From positions 58,093,307-58,157,306 of the forward strand of contig OX578276.1 in assembly GCA_951217055.1 (NCBI GenBank): a stretch of DNA of 64,000 bases, read 5' to 3'. This stretch comes from Gerris lacustris. Its lineage: Eukaryota; Arthropoda; Insecta; Hemiptera; Gerridae. Every line of letters begins with the position of its first letter. Position 1 is the first letter of the stretch. The notes below the pieces were generated by a model. It ran no database searches, was not told the origin of the DNA, and was given only the letters and a program-made list of their open reading frames with translations. Positions 47,115-59,687 of this stretch are shown one piece after another. The position numbers were made by a program, and so were the translations under genes.

Positions 47115-49693
47115 TAGGGTGGGCCTTAATAATGAACATTTTTTAATTTTAGCTCCCAACCCCTAACTTTGTGCGAATACATGAGAAAATGATTTTTGAA
47201 AAGTTTCAGGTCAATCGGAAAATTTTAAATGGTGCCGCTTTTTATTTGAAAATTGGTATATAAAAAAATCAATAAAATAGCGATTATTTCTAGAAAATTT
47301 CAAAATATCACGTTTATAATGCAATATTATCCGTGATGTTTTATTATTTACATAAATGATATACTTTTATTAACTAATATAACTCAAAAGTAAGGCAATA
47401 AGTAAAGAGATAAATTTTTTAGAGATATACATACATAGCAAAATAGTGAAAATTGGGAAAAAATTTTGTTTTTCGTATGAAATTCGTAATTATTTTAATC
47501 ATATGAACAACATTTAATGGTTTAACATACATTAAATGGTACTACAGGTTATGTGCTTCATATTAATACGTATTAACAATGCATACCTATCATAGTTCTT
47601 TTTAAAACTAGTAACATACATACTAGTGGAGTCAATGAAGCTATAACATAAGCCACATTTTGAACGAAAAAGACCGTCTTTTGAGTTTGAAAATCTTTTA
47701 TGCATTATTTTTTTTATTTTGGATTGCAAACAAGGAATAAGGGTTTCGGGGGTCGCTGATTACGAATTTGAAGTCAAAAATAAAAAATTAAAAAAAATGG
47801 CGGCCCTAGGATGGCGGGAAAAATATTCCGTTTTATACGAAATTCGTGATAATTATACATAAATTAAGAACTAAACATCTAACCAAAGTTTTTTTGTTGG
47901 TCGCTGATTATGAATTTAAGGTAACAGTACAAAATAGTAGAAAAAATGTTTGATTTTATTAAAGTATTCATAAAGCAATAACGTGCATTGTATAACATAC
48001 ATAATAAAATAGCAAAAATAGTGGATATAAAAAAATTGTAATTATTCCGTTTAAATTTTGATGTTATACATTCAAATATTTAAATTGTTTCTAGTTTACG
48101 ATGTTATAGTTTGTTTCAGTATATTCTTTATTGAACCCTTCTTTTAGGTACTCTAATCTACCTGACCCCTAATCTGCATTCCTGAGCCCTCTGCCCTGAG
48201 GCTCAAGAATGCACACTAATCCTAGTAATCCTTTAATAACATAATACAAAAATAGCAAAAGCAGTGAAATAAAATATATATATTATGATAAAATTATAAT
48301 TCAAACTTCCGGATACATGAAACAAGGAACTTGAAAAATGGATATTTGAAAGTAAAAATAAGTTGCAAAATGATTTTATATAAAGTCTTTCGTTTGTAAT
48401 ATTTAATAATGTAATATTTTTGTACATAGTGTTACATTTTTTTTTTTTTTTTTTTTTTTTTTTTCATTGCATTTGCTATTTCTGCACTACGGTATTGCTT
48501 CATTAATATTTTAATAAAATAAAAGATTTTTTTTCACTACTTTGTATTTTTATTGTAAAGGATAACTAGGATTAGTGTGCATTCCTGAGCCTCAGGGCCG
48601 AGGGCTCAGGAATGCAGATTAGGGGTTAGGTAGATGAGAGTACCTAAAAGAAGGGTTCAATAAAGAATATACTGAAACAAACTATAACTAACATCGTAAA
48701 CTAGAAACAATTTAAATATTTGAATGTGTAACATCAAAATTTAAACGGAATAATTACAATTTTTTTATATCCACTATTTTTGCTATTTTATTATGTATGT
48801 TATACAATGCACGTTATTGCTTTATGAATATTTTAATAAAATCAAACATTTTTTCTACTATTTTGTACTGTTACCTTAAATTCATAATCAGCGACCAACA
48901 AAAAAACTTTGGTTAGATGTTTAGTTCTTAATTTATGTATAATTATCAAGAATTTCGTTTAAAACAGAAGATTTTTCCCGCCATCCTAGGGCCGCCATTT
49001 TTTTTTAATTTTTTATTTTTGACTTCAAATTCGTAATCAGCGACCCTCGAAACCCTTATTCCTTGTTTGCAATCCAAAATAAAAAAATAATGCATAAAAG
49101 ATATTCAAACTCAAAAGACGGTCTTTTTCGTTCAAAATGTGGCTTATGTTATAGCTTCATTGACTCCACTAGTATGTATGTTACTAGTTTTAAAACGAAC
49201 TATGATATGTATGCATTGTTAATACGTATTAATATGAAGCACATAACCTGTAGTACCATTTAATGTATGTTAAACCATTAAATGTTGTTCATATGATTAA
49301 AATAATTACGAAATTCATACGAAAAACAAAATTTTTTCCCAATTTTCACTATTTTGCTATGTATGTATATCTCTAAAAAAATTATCTCTTTACTTATTGC
49401 CTTACTTTTGAGTTATATTAGTTAATAAAAGTATATCATTTATGTAAATAATAAAACATCACGGATAATATTGCATTATAAACGGGATATTTTGAAATTT
49501 TCTAGAAATAATCGCTATTTTATTGATTTTTTTATATACCAATTTTCAAATAAAAAGCGGCACCATTTAAAATTTTCCGATTGACCTGAAACTTTTCAAA
49601 AATCATTTTCTCATGTATTCGCACAAAGTTAGGGGTTGGGAGGACAAAATTTCAATACTTTTTTTTTCACCCCTATGATGAAGGCCCACCCTA
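47115..49693. mobile_element. giant foldback element, hAT-like ends
   Basis: Arms 47115-48238 and 48553-49693, each about 1.1 kb, are inverted copies with scattered differences around a loop of about 0.3 kb. The ends read TAGGGTGGGCC and mirror each other. ATGTGGAC flanks both sides (47107-47114, 49694-49701), a perfect 8-bp duplication as in hAT elements. No transposase is visible. Each arm keeps one 65-66 residue open frame (47532-47729 on - and 49063-49263 on +) whose peptides differ at a few positions only; this follows from the arms and need not mean coding. Confidence 0.85.
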
Positions 49694-49701
49694 ATGTGGA
49701 C

Positions 49702-49867
49702 TCTTTTTACAATTAGTATTAACTTTTGACAGCGCGGGAAAATCGAATAAAGGGCAAATAAAAATGTCACTGACCCCACCTCTCCCACAGCCTAGTGGCT
49801 TTATTCTTATCCTCATATAGGTTGGCTAATCTGGTTGTCAAAAGTTAATACTAAATGTAAAGAGAGT
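49702..49867. mobile_element. small inverted-repeat element beside the foldback
   Basis: TAGTATTAACTTTTGACA and its mirror lie near the ends as part of a 30-bp inverted repeat. The interior is unrelated single-copy-like sequence. It touches the target duplication of the giant foldback, so one may have inserted next to the other's end. Confidence 0.55.
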
Positions 49868-50374
49868 ATAAACCTATGACCTCACAACATTTTATGCGAG
49901 ACTTAACTTATTATTTTTACATAAGTGTTTTTGTTGGGATTTGTCTTACATAATAATACAGTAGTTCGTATAATGATATTGTTTTTAACGAGGCAAGAGG
50001 TGCAATTTCGACAATAAAATAAGACCACTTGGTTAAAAGAGGTCTGGAAAAATTAAGTGTTAAAAGAGAAACCAAGTCTAAAGAGTCTGTTAGATCAAAA
50101 GTTGAGTATAGTCATTTGGGTAATAGGCCACCAGGTAGCAGCACCAACCAGGCTCTAACAACATACTAAGCTCCTACCTCTTATCATGAGTAACACTCAA
50201 CCACTTTTAAACTTTATTATACAATCCTGCAAATTATATCCTTATATAAGAATTATGTAAACGGAAATCATAATATTATGTTAAAAGTCAAACATTTTGA
50301 CACATAACTAAAATAAAACTATTATAAATAATGAGTTAAAATTAAGAAAAAGGTTTCGACTATTTTGATTTTAA

Positions 50375-50630
50375 AAAATCTAAAATGTAGTAAGTGAATA
50401 CGAATCTAACGATATAAACCGTTTTCCTAGATTTAAACGCGGACAGAGAGAGGCAGGATTCGATTCCCCACCGAGGATATGTTATTTCTATTATACATTT
50501 TGATAAAATGCTTAATAATAATTGAATGAACCTACGAAAACTCGAAAACTAATAAATGGAAAACACTGGGCTAAGTAATTATGAACTCGTATATGAGAAA
50601 GTTTGTCTGAGTTGTTTCGGACCGATTTTT
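50375..50630 (-). repeat. interspersed repeat A, copy 3
   Basis: Inverted relative to 21336-21955: AATACGAATCTAACGATATA, then AAACGCGGACAGAGAGAGGC, then GGATTCGATTCCCC (B-box-like), then CTAATAAATGGAAAACACTG. The overlap covers about 250 bp. Confidence 0.65.
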
Positions 50631-50639
50631 TATTCTTTA

Positions 50640-53600
50640 TTCTATCCTCAATTGCCAAGACAGTAGGGCTATAATTTAATTTAATCAAATATAATCTTTG
50701 AAGTAAATTATGCCTTTACTATGTGATGGCAGGTAAACATTTAAATAAATGAGTTATAGTTATGATTAATAGAGGTGGGATCATCATGTTTTTTTATGGT
50801 TGGACCATAAATAATAAACTCATTATGATATTAGCGAGCGTCTTTTGAATCCCACGCGACCTTTTTTGATTGTAACGATTAAAATAAAAAATAAAATAAA
50901 ACTGCAAATATATCTCTTTTTCAATACTATCTTTTGGTTTTCTCACAGGGGATTTAAATCATGCTGATGTTTTCAATATTTAATTATTGATTAAACTGAT
51001 AGGGAATTGTAATAAGGAATGGAAATTAGCGAGAGGAGCTTTGTGAGTGGGAGGCTCGTTGTTGCCTAAACACACACCCACTCTAGTGTAGGTTAATTGC
51101 GTTTGTTGAAAATTATTTTTTCTTCACTGGAGTGTTTAAAACCCTAATGGATACAATTGACGTTGATTCAAACACGGAATAATATGTGTTATATAGGTAT
51201 ATGTATATATTTTAAATTGTAAACATAAATTATTAAAAAGTCAATTAAAGTTTTTTATTTCTGTTAAACGTTAACCTGGAAAAAGTGTTTATTTATTTTT
51301 TCTTTTTTTGCCTTAATTTAATAAATACAATTCTTTTTTTTGTTTGTTTGTTTGGAGAAAAAAAGTTATTTTCTTGGGGGCAGGAACGCTGGAGGCGAGT
51401 CAAGTTGATATTTTTCCTTGGTAAGAGAATATTTATCCGGTGTTGTCAAGAGCCGAGTTTTAGAGTAAATAGCCGGGGCTCCGGTATCGGAAGCCCAAGG
51501 CACCCCCGCCACGAGGTTTTTATTGAAAACGAGCAGCAATTAAAAAGCCGTGGCGATGGCCTGGGCCTGGCCCCGCAGAATCAACATTGCGTTAAAAACT
51601 CCCTTTTAAACAATTCGGTGAGGACGGTTTGAACCGTTTAATCCCATCTGTTGCCTCTCCGTCTCCTACACCGGCCGTCTCTGTATAAACGACACTGTTT
51701 ATATTCCACCAAGCTTCTTCATAATAATACTTCTTATAGACGGCTTCCACTTATAAAAAAAAAACTTCACCACTTTTTTATCAGAAAAAAATGACGAAAA
51801 AAGAAAACTAATTTCCTAAAGTCTGCCAACCCTCCTTGATGGTAGGGACCTCCCCGAATTAATTCAGAGTCAAACCAGGAGCCACTGGAAGATGAAGAGG
51901 GGGGGGGGGGGGGGGGGTCCACTCCAAACTTACAAATGTTATTATTAAGTTGAATCTAATTCTCTTCAAATTAATCCACCAGATTGAAAATTGAAACTTT
52001 TGCCACACCTTCGGCTCGGATTTAAATTTAATCTGCTCAAGTCCTAAGTAAAACGTAATAAAAGGAAATATGTCAAATATTTGCATCTTATTTATTTAAT
52101 TTATTTTATTTTTTTCACCAAGTTGGAAAAAGGAAGTTAGTTTAATCTAATAATTTTACAAGAACAAGTTAACTTTTTAAAATTTGAATTATTGCATTTG
52201 TTGGCGTTTTTACTTGCTTCACAATAACACTATATATTGTGAATATTAAAAAAAAAGAAGAAAAAAAGTAAGGCACGCTTCACGTAAGTACGAGAGGCGA
52301 TAATCGCCGGTTTCTGTACGATTAAGTGTAAAATTTTAATAGTTGCATATTCTTTTTCTACACTTCAAGACCTTTAAATTGATGTATAACATGTCATGGC
52401 GACTAAAATTTTTACTCGCCCGCCATATTGGCCGTCATCTTGGGAATATTTAGTGTGAAAACTCTAAAACGTGCACAGTTGTCACAAATGCTGAGATGCA
52501 CCAGTGTGCCAAATTTCATGTTCCTAGCTACTACAGTAGTTTATGAATTATTGAAACATGCCAACGGACAGAGTGACAGAGCCGTTACAATAAGGTTTAT
52601 TTTCTTACCTACATTGATGAATATAGTTCCTTCGTTCATAGTTCTATTTGACAAAAATAGTGAGTACAAATTAGACTTTTAAATTTATATGATTTCGTCC
52701 TCCTCACGATGCTAAAATTGTTTAATTACTTTTTTAAATGCTGAGAGCGAGGTGAAAATGAATCGATTCTCGAACTAATTGATTTCCGTAGGTATCTTCC
52801 TGAGAGGTGTGTCAAAAACCATTATCACCGAACAGTGTGTTACTGATATTCATGAATTCAGTGCGTCCTCTTTTGGAAACTATATATACCAGAAGCCCAA
52901 TAGCTATAAATCAGCGGTCAAGGCGGGATTCACTTTTCGTCAGGGGGTGTAAGAGAAGGTAATTGGGTATTTACGGAGTTTTTTTGTTGTTTAGTCACAG
53001 GCTCGGTGAGTATGCAGATGAGGCTGCAACGTGACTGGTAATTAATGGGCTCGGAATCCGTGGGCGGAGCCAAGATTGGGTTTAAGATGAGATTCCGGAT
53101 AACTCATCATCGGTTTCGGATCGATCTTCCCGATCCACTTGTTTTTTAGGACCTGTTCCTTTTTTTGTAGCGAAGTGTGGCAAACTACTGAAAAATTCCG
53201 TGTCTGACAGAGTTTTGATCTTTTTTCAGAGACCGACTCCAGACCCAGAACTAGTCGAGCGACTTCCTCCGGTTGACAAATCCGCTGTCGAGCTAAAAAT
53301 CTTCTCTTTCTTTCCCTCGCCGTTAAAAGAAAAAGAAGGCCGATCATTTAGAAGACACGATAAAGAACGGAGTAGATGTTCCGGGATAAGAAGCCAGATA
53401 GTCGAAGGAGATAGCCGCTGTTACACGCCTTGTAGTCCAATGGTAATCACAAGCAATCAAGACACTACGGCTCTCCATTTTCCTCGTCTTCTCCTACAAC
53501 AGAATATAATACTTGGTGTAGACCTGTCTTAGGAACAAAATAATTCTTATTCATTTATGTCGCATTCCTTTTTATTTTTCCCTAAGGAAATCTCCACTGG

Positions 53601-54390
53601 AATACTCTTACTAATTAACTTATAATCTAACATAATATCCAATTATAAACATGTTCAATTAAGCCCTTTCTTCACTTATTATAGGTACAACCTGTAAATA
53701 AAGGAACCTTGAATTATACATTTAATTATGATTTTGTTTAATGAAGCCGTTTTCATCACGCATGAGAGTTGAGTTTAAAACATCCGTAGGAACTATAATA
53801 AATGAGCATCGCTATGACGCCAGGATCGTACTCATTGTTTCACATAAGTTTTTACAGATAATATCTTAATAATTATAAAGTACATATCTTCAATAAACGC
53901 TAGTACTGTAAAATTATCTTTAATTTAAAAGCAATTAGTTTAGTCAAATCTTTTAATAATATTATAACATGTTCGTGAAGCAATGGAATTTATTAAGTGG
54001 GTCGTTTTCATTCTTAGGGTACATTTGCTGTCTTCCTACTTTGCGTTCAAATTTCTTAGGATGTACAAGGAATTTCTAAGTTCTCTCTTCACAATTTTAT
54101 TCTTCTCAATGCAAGGAATTAGGAAATGTCTAATTTTTTTTAGAAAAAACGTTGTGCTTTATATATTAAAACATTTTATCTAATGTTGAAGAGCCCCCGT
54201 TTTAAGGCCCTTATAGTTACAGAAACGAAACCTTAATCAGTGGTCTTATAAGGTTCCCTATTTACACCTAACGAAGAGGTAATAAATTTAATTCTTTTCA
54301 GTTTTTTTGGTAAAAATAAAAATAATAATGTCCATAAGGTTAGTGCCAAATTCGATTTCATGAATTTTTTTTATCAGTGTCAAAGATTTT
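50640..54390. other. no recognised gene; mid-GC patches and a G-run
   Basis: 51410-51660 is notably GC-rich for this window (GCCGGGGCTCCGG, CCTGGGCCTGGCCCCGC), and 53000-53530 is also mixed; either could be host regulatory or exonic DNA, but no frame or motif supports a gene. A G18 run is at 51900-51917. 52400-52640 carries a repeat with GTGCCAAATTTCATGTT and GGACAGAGTGACAGAGCC, like other tails here. Confidence 0.4.
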
Positions 54391-54856
54391 TAGTAGGATT
54401 GGGCAATTGGGCATACACCAAGGTATACCTCCCCGAGAGTCCAACAACATCGTTGAGTTGTCGCTGTGCCTTCATTCACTCTGGATCCTCTGCCAGAGTC
54501 AACTTTCTAAAAATAAATGGTAAGTATTTTTAATCATCCTCATGAATGTCACATTGATTTCTTAATTATTAAGCTTTATTATATTGTTGTAATTATTGAT
54601 GAAGTATAGTGCTTACTTTACAGTTTAATTATAGCCCAAGTTTAATTTTATAGCTTTAATAAAAATTTCATTTTTATTGTAAATCTCATGACCGTCGCAA
54701 CTCATGAATGTCACTGTATGGTCCGTGATATTCAAGAGTGTTATGTGACAGTCATGAGAAATCTTATAGTTTGGTATCCTGTTATGCCAGTTTTAATTGT
54801 CCATTAACTTAGAGGTATGACTAATTCTTTTTATAGGCTTAACATGAGCCAAGCTT

Positions 54857-55751
54857 TATAGAGGAAGAAGAAAGGCAGATGCTATTTACCAAGAAAAACG
54901 AGAACGAGTGAGGTAAATGCTTTTTTGTTTCCAGGAAATAATAATGGTAAGAATCTAAAGATAAAAAAAAGAAAAGAAAAAAAATTAATAATATAAATAA
55001 ATAATTTATTGTGGTAGCAAAACGTAGCCTGAATAAAGTATTTCAGTATAATAATGAAATCAACAAACTAGTGTGAATTATTTCAATGTGTGGACAGACT
55101 AAGTGATGTATATTGTTTTCTTATTTTACAGAAATTCAAAAAGGAAAACAGTATAAGACATGACGCCCAGAGAGCATAGGAGAATAAAGAAATACTGGAG
55201 AAACATAGATGTTGAACGAAGAGACAGGATAAAAGTACGTATGGCAGCAAAATCCACCATTCCGATTCCGGCACCACCAGAACTTTCTAGCATGTCATCA
55301 GGATAGCGTCGGGGAAGGCGAGTACAGGCTCCTAATCGATCTCGCACTAACAGAAGGAATGAAAAACTACTAAATAGAATAAAAGAGCTAGAAGAAAATA
55401 ATAAATCATTAAGAAGGAAAATTTGGAGGGATAACAGCATCAGAAAATTCATCAGCCAAATTTACTTTCTCCCCTTAGCAAAGCAACTTGTTGATGCCAG
55501 TATTTCTCACATATTGTGTACTCCCAAACAATTTTTTTTTTTTTTTAAAAAGTGATGCTGCTAGAAAATTGGCGTTTTATGACAATTTGATTGATACCCT
55601 AACACAAAGAAACAGCTCTATGAAGGAGAGAAGGCTTTTAAGTGATTTGACAGTTACACAAACATTAAGGCGTAACCACCTAATAGCTTGGGCAAGATTT
55701 TATAAAGTTATTTTAGCTATTATTTGTAAAGTTTATAATAAAAATATATGA
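54857..55751 (+). pseudogene. decayed spliced gene of unknown family, basic and coiled-coil region
   Basis: A short exon-like piece (RGRRKADAIYQEKRERV, 54857-54912) ends at GT. After an AG near 55131 a frame reads MTPREHRRIKKYWRNIDVER, then a TAG at 55304, then RTNRRNEKLLNRIKELEENN (charged, coiled-coil-like). A T15 tract near 55530-55545 shifts the frame, after which DAARKLAFYDNLIDTL and MKERRLL continue to a stop at 55749-55751. One stop (TAA at 55154) also precedes the MTPRE segment. I recall similar basic proteins of unknown role in invertebrate repeats, but cannot name the family. Two stops and a shift make it a pseudogene. Confidence 0.5.
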
Positions 55752-55972
55752 GGTGAAAACTATTGTTTATAAAGTTTATAATAAAAATATAACTCAATCG
55801 ATAACATGTTTTGTCTTTCTTATTTAAAACTCATGAATGTCACTTTTTCATTAATTAATTTAAAAGTCCTTAAAATATTTTTATCTCTACAATTTTTTAC
55901 AATTAAAATATAAATGTCAACCTGTAGCATAATTACACTTAATAATTAATATAAAAATGCCATTTTTCCAAA

Positions 55973-56578
55973 CTGGTCTTATTTTCAACCTTTTTTTTCT
56001 GTATTCTTCACCTTAGTTGTATCTATGTGCAAAATTTGGGGAAGATTGAATCACAGGAAGTGGTTCAAAATTGGGGTAATAGGTGTGCGATGAAACTTAA
56101 AAAGCAAATAAATTTGACGCAATTTTTTTTTTTTTTTTTCTTTTTTGTTTCTGTATTCTTCACCTTAGTTGTATCTATGTGCAAAATTTGGGGAAGATTG
56201 AATCACAGGAAGTGGTTCAAAATTGGGGTAATTGGTGTGCGATGAAACTAACAAAGCAAATAAATTTGACGCCATTTTTTTTTGTTTTTTTGTTTCTGTA
56301 TTCTTCACCTTAGTTGTATCTATGTGCAAAATTTGGGGAAGATTGAATCACAGTAAGCGGTTCAAAATTGGGGTAATAGGTGTGCGATGAAACTAACAAA
56401 GCAAATAAATTTGACGCCATTTTTTTTTTTTTTTTTTTTTTTTTGGTTTTTGTATTCTTCGCCTTAGTTGTATCTATGTGCAAAATTTGGGGAAGATTGA
56501 ATCACGGGAAGTGGTTCAAAATTGTGGAAACGGAAATGTGCGATGAAACTTACAAAGCAAAGTAATATAAGACCAGTA
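55973..56578. repeat. tandem array of four 150-bp units with inverted ends
   Basis: Units begin with GTATTCTTCACCTTAGTTGT at 56001, 56153 and 56298, and with a one-base variant at 56452. Each contains GTGCAAAATTTGGGGAAGAT and ends in GACG(C)CAATTTTT before a T-tract of varied length. ACTGGTCTTAT at the left is mirrored as ATAAGACCAGT at the right. It overlaps the region of TCATGAATGTCAC motifs. Confidence 0.75.
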
Positions 56579-56999
56579 AAAAGCCAACTTCCTTATCAAT
56601 ACGAACCTTCATTCCATATAAAAGTCAAAATATTAGCAACTTTTTTGTGACATTCGTGAGTTTTTTTTAAAAAAGTACCTGAAAAACTATATGAAGATAA
56701 ATCATCTTCTTAGAAGCAATTAAAACATATATTTGGACGCGTTTGGAGAGCTTCAGCAGTAAAATTACCTTTAAAAATAAATTGTGGTCGGGACAAATTA
56801 TCGTGACATTCATAGGTGGACATTGCTCTTTTTTGTACTAAAAAAATTGCTAAAAAATTAGCAAGCAAACCCATTCGCAAGTGATAGGCTGATTCATGAA
56901 CTAAAATGTTTATACAACATCTAGGATTGATCAATGGTTTGTTTTCTTTAAGTTGAAATTTTGTGTTGAGGCACTTTTAGAGACCACCAAATGTACCCT

Positions 57000-57930
57000 A
57001 CCAATGAAAACGACCTAAGTATGACAACTTTTCACGGTGATATTCTATAAATTATCTTAAATATTTGACCAAAAAAAATAAAAATAAAAAAATTATTTAG
57101 ATGGTTTAAATAGTACCCTAAATAAAAAAAAAACGATAATTAAAAATGGTTTTTAAACTTATTAAGTCGAGTTTACCAGTATAAATCTAAAGCAATGATT
57201 TAAATTAATTATAATAAGTATAGATGTGATGATATATATTCGTAGTTCTACCTATACCGCATTCCATAACACATACTAACCTATAAATACTTATTAATTA
57301 TGCAGAAATATATAAACTTGTTAAAAATATGTGTGCAACATAATTAATTTTTCCATAGTAAATTTTCATCTCCGTCAGTAAAACAGCATGAATACCACAA
57401 AGAAATTCCTGATTGCTAATAAAAAATAAAGTAATAAAGGTATTTGTTCATAAGAAAGATCCAAAAATAAATTGTTTTACTTCTCTATAAATAAAAAAGT
57501 AAATTCTTGAGACACTGGCTGTAGAAGGTTGAATAAATAATTATCTAGGGACATAAATATATTAAACTTAATTAAATGCAAAATATAATTTAAATGTATT
57601 TATATGACGCGACGTATGTTTTCAAAATAAATAAACAATGTATGAATGATTTAATTTCTGCCACGAGATAAGGATTCCATCTTATTCTCGTAAGTTATCT
57701 GAAAGCTTGGAATTTTAACAGACTCATGTATATGTAAAGAAATATAGTCTAAGGAGTATTACATGGTGACCATTCGAATGGTTATGATGAATGGGTTTAG
57801 AGTACAGTAATTTAACCTATAAGTAATGTAATAAGTGTAGGTGATCTTTGAATGTGAGAGAGTGTAATGTGTTAAAAGCGCAAAGCTAATTTTAAAATAG
57901 ATTACGTGAATAATTTTTTTTTTTTTTTTA
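57000..57930. other. no recognised gene
   Basis: AT-rich sequence with no supported ORF or repeat. Confidence 0.4.
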
Positions 57931-57934
57931 ATTT

Positions 57935-58146
57935 AAATCAAATTATAATTATTATTAACAACGGGAGACAGACAGAGAAAAATAGACTCCAGTGCCGGGA
58001 TTCGAACCACGGGAATCCTATATTTCCAGTATAGACGCTCTAACCAACTAAGCTACACTGAAGATGGTTCGAATCCCGGCGCTGGAGTAATTTTTTTTTC
58101 TCTGTCTGTCTCCCGTTGTTAATAATAATTATAATTTGATTTAAAT
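57935..58146. repeat. head-to-head pair of tRNA-derived SINE copies
   Basis: The tail TCTCTGTCTGTCTCCCGTTG occurs on the + strand from 58100 and inverted before 57985. Between the tails is one full tRNA-like head (- strand) and the last part of a second head (+ strand, GGTTCGAATCCCGGCGCTGG). The layout gives a palindrome of about 210 bp. Confidence 0.65.
57988..58062 (-). tRNA. tRNA-like SINE head, anticodon position GGA; probably not a functional tRNA
   Basis: On the - strand TTCAGTG pairs with CACTGGA as a 7-bp acceptor stem, GCTT/GAGC forms the D stem with AGTTGGTTA loop, and CTATA-CTGGAAA-TATAG forms the anticodon arm. The T loop TTCGAAT is present but its stem has mismatches. GGA would mean serine, yet the long serine variable arm is absent. 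A SINE-type tail follows directly, so a pol III promoter of a retroposon is the better reading. Confidence 0.5.
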
Positions 58147-59250
58147 TAAAATTTAAACTTACCGTAGAATGAATACTACCAAAAACTTAAAAATTAAATT
58201 TATGATTATTTTTTTCAACTACTTTGAAATAGACTAACGCGAACTTCAGTTCTACTTAGCTTGGACTTATATTAGCATCTGATAAAGTCAAATAATCCTT
58301 AGCAAGGCTCTCGAAAAGGAATCATGATTAATTTGATCAAAGATATGTTAGTTTATTATAATCTACCACTTTACTTTAGAGACTAAGGGGAAAATTAAGC
58401 TGGTCCAAATTTATTTATAATTTTACAATTGAAGTGTACTTAAATGGATATGTTATTATTTCTGGAATGGTTAAAGTTCTGATAATGTATATACTATAGT
58501 GATATATTATAAAAATTAGTTTAATAATGTTTCCTGAAATAGTTTTCGTTCTGAGTTTTCAAAAATTACAAATGTAGTTTTCAAAAGTGACAAATGTTAA
58601 GAAAAGAAACTTGTTTTGTTCATTCTATTAGAACACTGCATATTACTTCAGTATATTAGCATACAATTTTTTTACATAATTAATCAAACTAGCAAGTTAG
58701 CGGACTGTAACATTAAATAATGTGATTCAAATGAACTATTCTCGGAATTATTTTTTATTTTTAAAATATTAGTATGTTCAACTTGCATGTACGCAAATAA
58801 TTTTCATTGGAGTTATGTTATACTCTATAAAAGTATATTTTTAAAGAGGCAAAAGTTATATCCTAGCATTAGCTGGTTGAATTGAAAATAAAGGATTTGT
58901 TCCTATCTGAGCGTTGAGCTTTTAAAAAGTTTGAAGGAGAAAAAATTGGAAGAGCAAAAAGCTTTACTTTAAAACGAATAAATGGAAAAATCATAAGAAG
59001 AAATTCACTCTAGTTATTACGGGTATAGAATAATAAAGCTCAGTGACGTCCAAAGTTTCTTCTTCAGTTAAAAATATAAAGAAACAGACAGAAATGTTAT
59101 GCTAAGTGTGCGTGTCATTAGAGTGAACGACGCTGTCATCCCTTTACTTTAGTGAAGTAACAAGGCAGCATAACTTAAACATCAAAATCTGAGAAACCGT
59201 GACATCTTTCGCTTCGGATATTCTTTTATTTATTTATTTTTCTTGCTGTT
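58147..59250. other. no recognised gene
   Basis: AT-rich; nothing supported. Confidence 0.4.
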
Positions 59251-59254
59251 TTTA

Positions 59255-59455
59255 TAATAACTTTTGGCCGCTAGCGCAACCTAGCTGCCAACGTAGGTAC
59301 TAGTAAGTCTGAATTCAAATTTCCCTTCTTTCCTTCTTCTGTTTCATCCCCTGTTGGTTCCTGTCCTGGTACTTCTTGATTCCCTTTGAATTCAGACTTT
59401 CTAGTACCTACCTTGGCTGCTAGGTTGCGCTAGCTGGGGGACCAATAGTTGGAAC
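59255..59455. mobile_element. foldback MITE with 54-bp arms
   Basis: CTAGCGCAACCTAGC followed by TAGGTACTAGTAAGTCTGAA on the left is mirrored on the right (59385-59440) with few changes. The loop is pyrimidine-rich. No clear target duplication. Confidence 0.6.
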
Positions 59456-59687
59456 CTAGATGTCAATTCTAGTTCATCTTTCCGCCACTACTCGGGCGCT
59501 GTACGCAGCTGTCACTTCGTACTCATGTTTACATATTTGAGTCGGTAGAAGTTTTTAACCTATTTCTCAATTAAATTACATAAATATGTTCTCTTTTATG
59601 CTCTTTTTTCATATAAATTCTGTCTTTACTCTACTTTATACTCATACGTATAAGTTGTTTTCTAGCTCTGTCTTTCTTTATGTTTTG

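Larger units (their letters stand above)
54540..56815 (+). other. region with recurring TCATGAATGTCAC motif
   Basis: TCATGAATGTCAC or close variants occur at 54540, 54702, 54745 (inverted), 55831, 56647 (inverted) and 56803 (inverted). The first ones are direct on the left side, the last ones inverted on the right side, as subterminal repeats of a transposon would be. They bracket the decayed gene at 54857-55751. No terminal repeat was located. Confidence 0.4.

Noticed and set aside
47532..49263. A 65-residue protein conserved in two copies
   Set aside because: The two frames lie in the mirrored arms of the foldback, so similarity is automatic and does not show selection on protein.
53042..53532. 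Two overlapping ORFs of about 100 residues on opposite strands
   Set aside because: Mixed composition but no motif, and neither strand shows clear coding bias or splice context.
57988..58062. Functional tRNA-Ser gene
   Set aside because: The variable arm is too short for serine, the T stem has mismatches, and a SINE tail with a second inverted copy follows.
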